Positions 35,582-47,344 of a DNA stretch of 64,000 bases are shown here, piece by piece. A program made the position numbers and the translations under genes. The stretch's first letter is position 1. Each line of letters starts with the position of its first letter. This DNA comes from Solen grandis (Eukaryota > Mollusca > Bivalvia > Adapedonta > Solenidae). The notes under the pieces were generated by a model. The model was given only the letters and a program-made list of their open reading frames with translations. It made no database searches and was not told the origin of the DNA. Where the stretch lies: assembly GCA_021229015.1 (NCBI GenBank), contig CM037791.1, positions 682,001-746,000 of the forward strand, given 5' to 3'.

Positions 35582-37341
35582 TCTTCACTGAAATATTTGG
35601 GGGAGAATTTCATCTTTCTTTTTTATTGATATCTTTTATTTGTCTATTTAAATACCCTAGCATTTTATTTCCGTATAAAAGGTGTCAATATTATGTCAAA
35701 TTACTAATGTACATGTACTTCAATATTTCGTTTGAAAGGGGAATGGACTCAACTTTCAATCTGATTGAAAAATGTCAGTATCACCAAATCTGTGACATTT
35801 GTATACTCGGGTACATAAAAGTAAGAGCGCTCTTATTCATGGTTCATTTAAATGTACTATATTGTACTTTTTTTAGAAACATGTAGCTGTTAATATCTAC
35901 ATTTTAATACTTTTTAACAAGTCAATTTAATTCAATATCTTATTGTTCTAGTCAAATACATTTTATGACACAAGAACACAAATAATTAAAAAAAAATTGT
36001 CAATTAGTAGTACACATGGGGGGTTCAACCAACAGAATTATTCATTAGAGTTATAGCTTGTTAGATTAAATGATGTAGTAATTGCTGATTGGCCTGTTTA
36101 TTTTAAAGAAATGTGTGTCAACACGTGACAAAAACCCTGGTGAGAAGTTACATAAAAGTAAGAGTGCGCTCTATATTGTACTTTTTTAGAAACATGATAT
36201 GCAAATATTAACATTTTAATAATTTTTAACCAACATAGTACATAATATCATTCCTTTTTTTTTCGAACAAGGGTACTGGTATCTTATAAAAAGAAGGGGG
36301 TCATTTTTTATCTTACAATGTAACTCGTATAGGAAATAAAAACAATCTAGGACAAAGATATTTTTTGAGTCTTAGTTTGAGAAAGGCCCTATATCAGTTC
36401 CTTAACATTGAAACAGGCATTTGTTTTAGAAAGCCCAGTCTGTTCAAATCCCACATTATGCAGTTGGTTTATATACGAAGACGTCTATCTCTAATGTACA
36501 ATACTCGTTCATTGAACTTACTGGGATGATAAATGTCAACTCGTCCCTATCAGACGTATGACATATTCTAGAAGTGTCGCATATCGAAATAAACTTGGTT
36601 CCTGGAAGTGGTAAAATATGTTGCCACCACTTTGAAACCTATGCGATGTTGACAGTCACAAGTCTTCTTCGCAGGTATCGATCAGTTGAAATAAGATTCT
36701 GATGTCTCCAGGGTTTATTAATCCGGCTGGGATAAGAACGAGTGAAACGGGAACTACTAAACGAATCGGCGGCCGGCATTGCGGAATAAAAGATTTTAGG
36801 CCTCTCATGGTTGACTTTAAGGATAGCTTTGGTCATCATTGCAGACGTTTAAATGAAATATTGTCCATACTTTTGATATGATTTTTTGCATGGGTATAAT
36901 GTTTCATCTATAATGCAATAAATCAGTCTGTATTGGATTACAATACGGCACGACTGTCACGCAATATCACGACTACATCACGCATGATGCGGCATCCTGA
37001 AACAGGACCAATACAGTTATATGCTGAATATACCAGTTCAATGTCTACTAACTTTAGTATATAAAGCCGAGGATCGAATCCCGCAGCTTCCCGGTCCTAG
37101 GACAAACGCTCTAAACGGACACACTGGTACTGGTGCCCGATCACGCTATTTACATTTATTTTATCATTTTAATTTCATGACACCATATGTTCGACGGTGT
37201 GATTCTGTATTGACTACAGCTGAAGTAATGTGGGAACAGTCGAAAAAAATTGCGCCGTCATCAACGTTACCAATGTAGTTACGTTCATCGAAAGCTAAAG
37301 CCTGTTAGATCAATCCCCAATAGTTGGTGGATTCTATACAA
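35582..37341. other. Unique sequence with two weak ORFs and a SINE scrap
   Basis: A 125-codon plus-strand frame (35509-35886) is AT-rich and starts inside repeat X. A 66-codon minus-strand frame at 36639-36839 has coding-like usage (MPAADSFSSSRFTRSYPSR) but no fitting splice sites. At 37065-37115 GAGGATCGAATCCCG looks like a minus-strand SINE head. Confidence 0.35.
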
Positions 37342-37526
37342 TACAGTCAAACTTGTCTTTAACGGTCAGACATGGGAAAAAGAGAAAGTAACCGCTTAAC
37401 AGCGTTTGCTTCTAAATGGAGGTTAAACATAAACAAAATGCTAGTTTGGTAATATTAAAACTGACCGCTATAATTACACAGGTTGACCACTTAATACGGG
37501 TGGCCGCTAAAACAGGTTCAACTGTA
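37342..37526 (+). mobile_element. MITE-B copy 2
   Basis: 185 bp from TACAGTCAAACTTGTC to AACAGGTTCAACTGTA, with TA at each end and terminal inverted repeats beginning CAGT, typical of Tc1/mariner-derived MITEs. The interior has repeated GACCGCT modules (GTAACCGCTTAACAG, ACTGACCGCTATAATT, GGTTGACCACTTAAT). Confidence 0.85.
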
Positions 37527-38999
37527 AACATAAGCAGTCGTAAGTACAGGTCAAGCCAATAAATTATTGATCATGATACATATTTTAAGTTGCACAATAA
37601 GTTTAGCTTTTCCCCCAATCGGCGGAAGAAATATTTTTGGTCGAATTAGATTCCATTTGAGAAGAATTTTAGAAAAACTAGTACAAGTATTTTCTAAAGT
37701 AAAATTTCACCCTATGGTGTAAAGAAATATTAACTTTTTCAGCGAAGTTTCGTCTTTTTTCCCCGAATTTCTACTTTTTTTTTTTTTTTTTTTTTCTTTT
37801 TTTTTTTTCGTCTTTTCGACTTCGACCTTTCGCCCCGAAAACCCGCCGCATGACATGGAAGGAATCAGCCCTCGTACTATTGTGATGACTAGCGAGGATT
37901 GCGTACATTTATTAAATATTTCTGAATTGATACCATTTCAATATTTAATATTTTCTCGAGTGCTGAATGTTAAAATTGTTTCACTTCAAGATAAAATACA
38001 CCATGTCCACTGTATTCAAATATTTTTTTTTGCTGAAATTGAAGACGAAATAATGGACTTATTTATGTGTTTTTGATCCTGTTCACACACGGATGAATCC
38101 CTGTGAATGTTTGCTGTTTCTCCCTTTATAAGTAAGATTAGCTCCGATAGACCTGTATCACTCACAATGTGAATGATATGGATTTGATCACACAGTATTT
38201 CATCAGTTGGCATAAGATAAGCCAAAGTTATTACTATTCACATATGTTTCTAAATATTTCATTTTAGTGGATAAAATGTACACTCGAAACAATATAATGT
38301 TGTTTTCGAAGTTCAAAGTGGCACTCCTAAAGGTTAATTAAAACATTTCTTGGAAGAATGTTCATCTCTTGGCTTTTTGCTTTAACTGTTCCGACAATGA
38401 CATAAGCTGGAACTTTTCCAAAATATTTACGAAAACATTACTTCAAGTTGTGTAAAAGAATTTACTAATGAACACATAACCTTTTAACGAAGTGCTACTT
38501 CGCACTATAAACAAGTTAGCTTTGCATTAAGACAGTTCTTCTTTGTTTGCCAGCAGCATAATTTTGACATTCATCTTTAGAAAGAGTGCCATTTGAAAAA
38601 AGCGCCTCCAATATGCATTATCTACACTACAGTTTCGACATAGGTCATCTCCCCACACGCATAGAACTACTTTATCAGTAGTGGAATGAAAGGAAACAGA
38701 GATTGCAAACCTAACAGAAATCAAATGTATTCTAAGTGCTTTTCAACCCTTCTAATCCTATTAGCAGGATACTTTCGCTTTGAGCGACTTAGTAATTAGC
38801 AGGAAAACAGAAAGATTATCACCGGCTATCAAAGCCAGAGAAACACTTATGTCGTATTAACTCAAGTATTATATGTCAATCAGAAAGAAAGCCCTTCTTG
38901 CACATGTTCCTGAACTTAGCATGTAATACATGTAAAACCATTGTCTAGGATAGGATGTGACTACGACATCATGTCACTTCCGCATTTAATTGTACGAAC
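37527..38999. other. Unique AT-rich sequence
   Basis: A long T-rich tract at 37771-37809. Open frames at 37855-38076 (plus) and 38527-38724 (minus) have no splice or family support. Confidence 0.35.
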
Positions 39000-39590
39000 G
39001 AAGTACGACGTGATGTGAAACATGACACACCACACTATAGTATGGCGCGACGTTTGTTATGACACACGGAATTTTGACGCAAGGCAGGACAATGCTACAC
39101 GACTGTTGCCAAAAGAAAATCCGAAGCGCCACGTTATCGTACTATCGTTTTGGCGCGAAATGTCATTCGAAAAGCCAGGTGTTGTGCCGCACTGCCATGT
39201 GTCGTATCGTATGATGCGCCACATTGCCATGTGTTATATCGTATATTGAGTCACATTGTCGGCGTGTCGTAGCGCATGTTAGTCATATTTTCATGTTTTT
39301 ATGTTTGTTGGGTTTAACGTCCACCGATATTTTCATATTGCGTCATTTGTCATGTATCGTATCGCATATTGCGTCACATTGTCACGTTTCGTACCTCTTA
39401 TTACATCGCATTGCCGTGTATCTTTCGAATTTCTTGTCGGATGCCTTTGAACGAATCACGTAATTAAACACGTCATACGACACTGTGATGCATCACAAGA
39501 CGACGCGAATAGACACCCAATGTTGTCATCCAAAAGCCGTGGAATTGTCGCGTTTTAATTTTGTTTCTATCCAAATATCAATATTAATAT
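39000..39590 (+). repeat. Dispersed repeat X, copy 2, with internal 37-bp subrepeats
   Basis: Contains several imperfect copies of TGTCGTATCGTATATTGCG followed by TCACATTGTCA, then the same 220-base block as 35345-35560 ending AAGCCGTGGAATTGTCGCG. It carries a tiny SINE insertion at 39295-39326. CG dinucleotides are unusually frequent. Confidence 0.7.
39295..39326 (-). mobile_element. 32-bp SINE-1 tail insertion with target duplication
   Basis: Only the SINE 3' end is present (CGGTGGACGTTAAACCCAAC on minus, then AAACAT and A-rich tail). It is flanked on both sides by ATATTTTCAT (39285-39294 and 39327-39336). A severely 5'-truncated insertion with a 10-base duplication. Confidence 0.75.
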
Positions 39591-41827
39591 TACGTTATAC
39601 ATAGGTACTTATTATTATTATTTTGTTATTAATTCCAAGACAGTTTTAAATGACAACATCTGCTTTGAGAGAATGAAATTAGAAGTTGATACTGGCATAT
39701 TAATATATGGATAACTGCACCTGATCAGAAGTCTAAAACTTGAAGATTCTAACAGGTTCATTTTATATGGAATAGATACTTAATGTGCAGAGCGTCTATC
39801 AGGAAAAATATTCATTTATCAATTTAGATACTTTCATAATAAATTGAAATTTAGCGACAAAGGATCGAACCACCATATTTCGGGGCGGACGCTTTTGTCA
39901 CAATAACTCGTCTAGAAATAACAATAAAATACCATACAGTTACAATGGTACTATTAATTCACATTACATTATCAAACAATATAACACAATGCCATGAATT
40001 AAAAAGAAATGACCAAACCAACGTTTAAGTACGGCATTTAATTTCTTTAACAAAGTCAAACACATTTTGTTCCAACAAGTTGTTATACGTCACAATGATA
40101 CTACAAGAATGTATGTACATCCTCGTACATACTTAAGATTGCAACAACAAAAACGTAGGGCATAAAATGTGTCACATACTTCGCAAAATACTACCGTAAC
40201 ACGTAAAAGTAAAAAACAATTTTTTATCCCTGGAGCATATAAATGCATTTGCTATCAGTACGAGAAAGTTAGCATCAGCAGAAAACATCGAGAAAACATC
40301 CAGGAAGAATTAAAAATATCTTAACTCTATTCCAGGTAGCTGGTGATCATGTCCGACTAGAGAGGGGGAGGGGCCAACCCGCGGGTATCCACATCAAGTA
40401 AGTAATTTACTTATGTCTTATGCATACGAAAACTATAATGATCTGCTTTCAATGCGCAGGCTCTGAAAAGCAGACGACACAATTCCTAGAGCGGTTGCGT
40501 GCTACTATTAATACGTGTTTTATGTGGTTGTTCTTTCGATTATGACATACAACATGCCACGGCTCTTAGAATTCCATCGTTAAGGGTATGCGTAGTTGGG
40601 CTGTTTTACAACAGGTAGTTTATAGTGTATCATATACCATGGATCTCTTTAAATCGTTTGAAACCTGGTGTGCAGTTAAGATATACAAATACTGTCTTAA
40701 TCAAGTTCGTTTGTAATTAATCGCCTGACAGAAGATCAAGCAAATAAGTCGCGTCTATATAATAATAAACATTACTGGGGCTTTTTTGTACTAGGTAAAC
40801 ACTTATGCAAAATGAATGAGAAGAGATTGGAAAAAAACATGATTATAAAGATCAAATCTAAATACGACTACATTTTAAAATAGCATTGATCAAATCAGTT
40901 GTGCAATATGGCTTGATAATTAGAATTTAAAACGGAGTACAGAAGCAATTTAGACAAGTACGGAAATCGATAGGGTATCACCAATGCGGATAGACAGCTC
41001 GTAATTATTTCATTTCTCAATGGTTCATGCGTGAAGACACGTAGACATAGATGTTCTAGCTTTATAAACTATTCATAAGAACTCCCATTACAACTGCCAA
41101 AGTAGTGTAATTCCAAAGCATTATAGGCTGCTTTCAAGCCAGTTACATACAAAGCTACTATTCTATATGCTAAAATTACATTTACGACTACTTTAACCTT
41201 GACATTGACCTTCACGCGCCAGTTGCAAATTATGATCGTGTTACCTTTTAACATTAAGACCTGATAAAAATTTGAAGTACATTTATAGATATGGTGGTTT
41301 ACATAAAAGAATAAAAAGATAAATAATATAGACATATTTGAAACGTTAAAAGATCGATATACACTCAGTTACAAAAGAAAGTGTGCACTTCTTAATTTTA
41401 AATATTTCAATATTTAGCTATCATATCAGTTTCAATTCTCACATTATATATATTGTAAATAATTGTCAAGAATCATATTATTATTATATATTATATACAT
41501 GTATAAAGTAACTGATTTTTTTAATGGGCAGCAACGTACCGGATACATTTGACAAGATATACTGTGCGAAAATTGAAACTGGTATATTTTTTAATATTGA
41601 ACTATTTAAGATTTAAAAGTGATCACTTTCAACTGGAACTGTGTGCATGTCTACTTATAATAAGATTGAATAAAAACCGTATCCCAGTATACTCAGAAGT
41701 AAAAGACCTTATTCACCTGTTGTAAGATATTTCACACTGAAATATCATTATAGATATGCTCAAGATAAATCTTTATCTAAACGTACGAAGATGATTCGAA
41801 CTGATATTAAAGAACTTGGCAAGCTCA
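39591..41827. other. Unique sequence
   Basis: A SINE-head scrap (AAAGGATCGAACCACC) lies at 39863-39915, minus. Otherwise AT-rich; the 88-codon minus frame at 41069-41335 is unsupported. See 40336-40397 for a possible plus-strand exon. Confidence 0.35.
40336..40397 (+). CDS. Candidate plus-strand exon
   Basis: 62 GC-rich bases between the strong acceptor AACTCTATTCCAG and the consensus donor AA|GTAAGTAA. Only one frame is open, giving VAGDHVRLERGRGQPAGIHI and ending in phase 2. A minus-strand acceptor (CCTCTCTAG) overlaps, so strand is not certain. No family recognised and no adjacent partner exon found. Confidence 0.3.
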
Positions 41828-42010
41828 ACAAGTCAAACCTGTCTTAAGTGGTCAATCAAGGAAAAAAGAGAAAGTGACCGCTTAACAGAGGTGCCGCTAA
41901 ATGAAGGTTGAATATATAACAAACTGCTATAGTTTGGTATTATGAAAATTGACCGCTATATGCAGGTTGACCGCTAAATACTGGTGACCGCTAATACAGG
42001 TTCAATTGTA
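41828..42010 (+). mobile_element. MITE-B copy 3
   Basis: About 183 bp, AGTCAAACCTGTCTTAAGTG to AATACAGGTTCAATTGTA, in the same orientation and module order as the 37342 copy. The left TA is mutated. Confidence 0.8.
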
Positions 42011-42828
42011 TAATCATACTTGTGTTTAAGGTAACTAAGTCATTAGATATAATCAAATTAAAAACCAACTTGCAAATCGAGCTTAACTGTCTATCAATCT
42101 TGCGTTCAGAAAGCCAGCATAAGCCTCTAACATTGCTCAATGATACCGAACATCTTCCAGAGCACATTCACACTGTATTCATGAACAAAATGTTATTGGC
42201 TTTTACTGTTTTGTTTTCTGTGATGGCAGTTAACATTCTAAACTGTTACTTTTATGCTCACTCGGCATATCTTCCAAAATACCATGCTTGCATGCTTAAA
42301 GGCAGTGTTTCCTGCGAAAAAACTGTAGGTTAACATTTCCTTAATTCCAGTGAACACATGTTACCGCACGGTAATAAAACTTCAAAAAATATTTATATAA
42401 AGCAGTAAACATGGGCAATAAAATCAACCATTTGTTGGCAGCTCTGGCAGTTTTGGAGTATTATTCCTGGATGCCTCGATCTTTGAGTAAAAAGCTTTTT
42501 GAGTTGGATGTTTGTGAATCGCTCTCTCGGGATCCCAAGCATCTTACGTTGGCTGGCAAATATTTCTGGTGTCATCTACCTATGTCTGACTTAATATATT
42601 ACCCAGAAATGTTAGATCATGTAGAATAGCGGGCTGGGAGATAGGGCTGATAATGTCAGCTTGGTTCGTTCTTTCTTTTGTTCTTACTTAAAGAAATATG
42701 TGTCCTAGAGTTATGTACTTCCGTTTATTTATTTATTTTTTAATTATTTTTGTGTGTGTTTTGTTGTTGTTGTTTTGGGTGTATCTTTTTCATTTGCATA
42801 ATTCCATATATCAATTACTGTACTAGTC
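42011..42828. other. Unique sequence with two small plus-strand ORFs
   Basis: Frames of 103 codons (42022-42333, with a hydrophobic stretch MLLAFTVLFSVMAVNIL) and 72 codons (42411-42629, MGNKINHLLAALAVLEYY) lie in tandem. Composition is mildly coding-like. No splice framing or family is recognisable; possibly a decayed gene fragment. Function unknown. Confidence 0.25.
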
Positions 42829-42912
42829 TCTCTCTCTCTCTCTCTCTCTCTTTCAATTCCCCACCCTCTCTCTCCTATTCCTCACCATCTTCTCTCCTCT
42901 CTCTCTCTCTCA
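42829..42912. repeat. CT-rich microsatellite region
   Basis: (CT)n at 42829-42851 followed by imperfect CT/CCT sequence to 42912. Confidence 0.9.
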
Positions 42913-43143
42913 TCTTTATCAACACCTTTTTCATAATTCCAGGAATCTATCTCTACGATCGCCTTTCTTTCATCATTAGCATTACCAACTACATCATCAC
43001 CACCATCATCACAGTCATCATTATCAGATGAGAGGATTTCAAGCTATATGAATAATGCTTAAGTTAAACAGTATAAAACGATTCTTAAGAGAACCATATG
43101 GGCATGCCTTGTTTACGAATTGAACACATCCCTGCTCCTGAAT

Positions 43144-43386
43144 TTAACCCTTTCCCTCATATAGACTCATTTTGACGCACTCATTAGGTACCACATAAAG
43201 CCTGATCTGCAGAAAACCACAGTTAAACCTTACCAAATTTAATTACAAAATCCTCATTTCCAGACCACTGAGGAGCAGCGAACAGCAAAAAAACCTGATC
43301 AGCCTGCGAGTTACTCGCAGGCTGATCTGGTTTTATGCTGTTCGCATAGGTCTTTTTATGGTGTCCTCTATGAGAGAAAGGGTTAA
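43144..43386 (+). mobile_element. MITE-A copy 4
   Basis: 243 bp, TTAA at both ends, same orientation as copy 1. Internal hairpin present with small changes (an extra A in GCAAAAAAACC). Confidence 0.93.
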
Positions 43387-43705
43387 CAATAACCCGTCTT
43401 CTTGTAGCTCATCTTATCCCGAATTGCGTTTTGTACAACATAGTTGCAATGAAAATCGACCTAATGCCAAGTCTGTTTCTAACGCAGGACTTTGTCTGAA
43501 TTAATTTGTTCCTAATAACGTTTTGCCGTCACATCGAGATATCAACTCATAGTCTGATAAGAAAGAACAATTCGTCGGAATACATAGACTATCAGTTCAT
43601 GCCAAATCTGCATGCAGTTAAATTGTGATATGCCAAGAACTGGTGGAGAGAATGAAAAGCTTGAAATTTTGCGAGGATCGGGATGTCGAGAATATTCCCC
43701 CTCGG

Positions 43706-43945
43706 TCCCCGTGGCCGCGTGGTCAGAACGTTCACCCCGGAATTTTGAGGCCGTTGCTTCAACCCCCGGCCGCTAAATTCTAAAGTAGTAAAAAGTTGGT
43801 GCTGGTATAGTTCCCGGCTTGGCGCTCAGTATATGAGGGTGGTTCGACTGGTTGGCCCGGTTTCAGGATAATGTGACTGGGTGTTATATCATGCCACATG
43901 TCTACAGCGTGATGCTGCAGAATGATACAAGTATGTTTAATGTAG
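43706..43945 (+). mobile_element. SINE-1 copy with head
   Basis: The head reads CCGTGGCCGCGTGGTCAGAA (A-box region) and GTTGCTTCAACCCCCGGCCG (decayed B box). The centre has GGTTGGCCCGGTTTCAGG and GTGACTGGGTGTTATATC. The 3' end is lost after about 43945. Confidence 0.8.
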
Positions 43946-44399
43946 TATTGACTCAAATAACATGTGTAAACTCGTGTTTTATCCAGAATCTTGGTTTAGA
44001 CAAGCAAATCCTTTGTTTTAGTTTTCATGTACATAAACCCTTAAGCATAAAAAGAATATACAGGTACCTTTTTTTTTTAAATTTAACCTTAACCTTTGTG
44101 CCTTAGATAGGATTTGAATAACAATAAAATAACGTTTTTTCTAAAGGGCTGTAACTCTTCACCTATCTGTTTGGATTACATGTATACCACTGAATGATGA
44201 TTACTTATCAATCTTGACTAAAAGGTTTGAACCATAATGTTTATTTTCACATAGTTAATAACAACTGTTGATCACGATTTTCTTCTTTTACATGAGGGCT
44301 TTTATCTTTAGTATTTGCTTTAACATTATTATTTCTATACAGTTATTATAAATGAATGTTTGTTTTGTTTTCTCTGCCCATAAACACTATTGCAATCAC

Positions 44400-44590
44400 T
44401 TAGAGGCTTTGTCCACACGGGTCAGTTACAATGACATTTGCGTATCAGGTCACGTTCCCACGGCGTGATTTCACGATGAGGCAGCACTATACTTTTTTTA
44501 TTCATATTCTGTGTTTCGTTGACAAAGTCCACACATGTCAGAAGGAATGGTCGTGTGACATTCAACCCGAGCAAACAAACAAACAATTAA
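44400..44590 (+). mobile_element. Degenerate SINE-1-like copy
   Basis: CCACGGCGTGATTTCACGAT matches the centre loosely, and GACATTCAACCCGAGCAAAC plus a (CAAA)n tail matches the 3' end. Confidence 0.45.
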
Positions 44591-45517
44591 CCCATCTGTG
44601 CTCTAGAAACGTGCGTCAATTCTGAAATCATGTGATAGCAGTAATAGGAGGATAACAAACTCTTCTCATTTAGTATAATAGAAATGTCACCTGGATGACA
44701 TACCTTCAGGCTATTAAATAACGCAATAACATTTCAGACTGACATTTGATTTACGTTCCAAACGATTAATTTAAAAAGTTAATGGATTCCGAATGATCAA
44801 AAAAAGTGAATTTGACAATATTCTGATGTGGGATTAACATTTATGATATAAGCATTGAAATCAGAAATTGGGGTTTAAAAATCAACAAAAGCAGCAATTA
44901 TTTTCCTGTTGGCTTTGTGTTTGGCGTGATGCGATATCATAATTAAATCTACTCAAATATACAATGGCTGTTTAGAAGACAGTCGTTTATTTAAAAAGAA
45001 GCTCGCCCATTGAATTTTGGTCTCGTTTATTTTCTTTCCTTTTCTTGTGGTATGTCCGGTGTATAAACTCAGTTTGTCCATTGTCCGCTGTTTAAATAAC
45101 CATACCTTTTGTAATCACAATTTGTACTGAAATGAAAAGAAGTAGTTTTGAATATACAAAATAAATAAACGATTTTTAACGATTTTTGTCAAAGATGGGC
45201 TCATAATTGGGCGTGCAGAGTGCATCTCTATTGTTTCGTATGACATCTTTTGAGATGGTAGATTAGTCCGTTAAAATGCAGTTAACATATCTTTAAACGC
45301 CGTATATCTGTCAGGAAACTGACTTCAGTACAGCGGTTAAAGATAATGATCAGAAATATGAAATAATTATTATTTCGTTCAATCATGAGTTAAATAAAAA
45401 CGTTCTTATGTTCAAGCTTTAAGTGCAGGCTGCATCTCGTTTCCTATTAATAAAGTATTCGTCTGACCCTCGAACAGTACTGACCTTTTATTAGCTTTCA
45501 AATATTCTATCCACAAT
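44591..45517. other. Unique AT-rich sequence
   Basis: Nothing seen. Confidence 0.4.
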
Positions 45518-45793
45518 GTTTGTTTGTTTGTTTGTTGGGTTTAACGTCCCATCGACAGTATTTCAGTCATTTGGAGACGATGTCTACTTGAGACAGATAA
45601 AGTGCTGCCACAATGCAGTATCATGCCGTAGACATGCGGCATGATACCACACTCAGTCATATTAACCGTACACCGGGCCAACCAGTCCCGCAACTACACT
45701 TATATACAAGGGAGCTTTGGTGTGTCGCGGCCGGGGATCGAACTCGCGACCTCCCGCAGCCGAGGAGGACGGTCTTACCACTCAGCCACTTTA
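45518..45793 (-). mobile_element. SINE-1, best full-length copy
   Basis: Minus orientation, about 275 bp. The head has TGGCTGAGTGGTAAGACC (A box) and GCGAGTTCGATCCCCGGCC (B box). The centre has GGTTGGCCCGGTG and GTGGTATCATGCCGCATG. The 3' end is ACTGAAATACTGTCGATGGG, ACGTTAAACCCAACAAAC with (CAAA)n. This copy defines the family; at least 15 others or fragments are in the window. The polymerase III promoter boxes look intact, so it may be transcribable. Confidence 0.9.
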
Positions 45794-46606
45794 ATATTTC
45801 ATTTTTCTTAAAATTGCTTACTTCGTTATTTTCTGAAAACTACGAGTCCATTATAGGCTTTTGGGATTTGGTTGTCAATAATTTGTCTAACACATACTAT
45901 ATAATTTTACAGCAACAACAAAAACTGTCATACATTTCAGACCTAAATCTGTAGAGTAAGAACATCATTTCAATTCAACCTCAATATAATTAGTTAAAAT
46001 ACGTAATAAAAACCTCATTTTGTGGTCACAGTCTAAACTTCTTAACGAGTTCACGTGGTCATTAACATCTCTTGAAAAAACAGAGGTTTTGGCTGTTGTT
46101 TTATTTCTTTATTAAAGGCTTTTCAATGACGTAAACTCCCATCATTATCAGCCTATTACTTTTTGTTCCAGTAATATCTACAGATTTGCTGTGTGTGTTG
46201 GAGTCTTTATTACTTTTTGTCGTTCCATCAGATGATTAAAAACCTGTAAGGGTGCCAGAATGTATTTTTAAGTGAGTATCTGCTTTTTTAATTGTAACAA
46301 GTATTATGTGCACTTTTTAGGGTGAAAAATTAAGTCTACCTTAATGTTTGCAAATGAAGCGTTTCCCAAAAAAAGTTCTCTCTTGGCATCATCAATTCAG
46401 TTTAATTTTTGTGTTATTTCCAAATAAAATGATCTGACCACACAAATACCATATATACAGGAATTGATTATTAAACAATTACATGTACTGAGAGTTTCTA
46501 ATTTACTTCTGCCTAAAACTTCTAGTGATACATTTTGAATATATTATGGCAACATGTATTTGAAAGCAAAGGCAATATTTGCGCATGACTCAAATATATA
46601 TTACCT
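45794..46606. other. Unique AT-rich sequence
   Basis: Nothing seen. Confidence 0.4.
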
Positions 46607-46830
46607 TAAGCAGTGACTGAACGCGATTCGCTTCTCACCAATGCGTCACGGGTTCGATTCCTGGTCACTTACACGAGAGAGTACAGTTGGCGCCCGTCCA
46701 GACCCGTGATTTTTTTTTCTTGGGTTTTACGGTTTCCTCCTATAAAATCACCAGCCATTAAGAGTGATTTTTAAGTGACTTTTTATATTAAGTTATGATA
46801 ACTTGTTTGTTATCGATGAAAAATACATAA
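46607..46830 (+). mobile_element. SINE-B copy 2
   Basis: Head with CGATTCGCTTCTCACCAATG and a consensus B box ACGGGTTCGATTCCTGG, body ACACGAGAGAGTACAGTTGG and ACGGTTTCCTCCTATAAAAT, tail AAAGTAAAAGTTAAAC. Diverged from the 22619 copy in the 3' half. Confidence 0.7.
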
Positions 46831-47054
46831 AGTAAAAGTTAAACCTTTTTGAAAGAGCCTCAAGAAAGTATCGTATTCCTGACAAACTGATAGTTTTTGT
46901 AAGAGATGCTGTTTCAAGTATTTCTGCTTCTGCTCATTTTAGATGTATCTAAAAAGACATCAGGATGTATTATTCTAAGGCACGTTTCATATTGATTTTA
47001 AATTGTTTAACGCATTTGAAAAACAAACGGAAAAGAGGTTGATTTCCATAGCCG

Positions 47055-47083
47055 CCCCCCCCCCCCCCCCCCCCCTCTTTTTT
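47055..47083. repeat. C21 run followed by T9
   Basis: Twenty-one C then TCTTTTTTTTTC. It interrupts the SINE-C region and creates a false glycine-rich frame on the minus strand. Confidence 0.95.
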
Positions 47084-47097
47084 TTTCGAGGTGGGTG

Positions 47098-47255
47098 GGG
47101 GTGAGGAGCATTCCTTCTACGTTGCGAAGGTCGATTGTTCATCCTTGGTGATCTTGTGTACTCGAGGTCTTGCTCCAACTAAAATTATCCGGGCGTCGCC
47201 ATATAACTGAGGTAATGTCGTATCGACGTTATACTTAAAAACAAAAACACAAGAT
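47098..47255 (+). mobile_element. SINE-C 3' half
   Basis: GATTGTTCATCCTTGGTGAT, CCGGGCGTCGCCATATAAC and TGAGGTAATGTCG correspond to the 3' part of the 10097 copy, followed by an A-rich tail ending AAGATAAGATAAG. Confidence 0.6.
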
Positions 47256-47344
47256 AAGATAAGATAATGTACAGATAAAATCATTATTATAAATTCAGTC
47301 TTTAGTTTTAAGCCACTAATACTTATATGTGCGCATTAGTTTTA

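Noticed and set aside
36639..36839. 66-codon minus-strand frame as an exon
   Set aside because: Composition is coding-like, but a stop lies just upstream without an acceptor between, and no in-phase donor follows. Kept only as a note.
42750..43031. 93-codon Ser/Leu-rich plus-strand frame
   Set aside because: It reads the CT microsatellite and has no other support.
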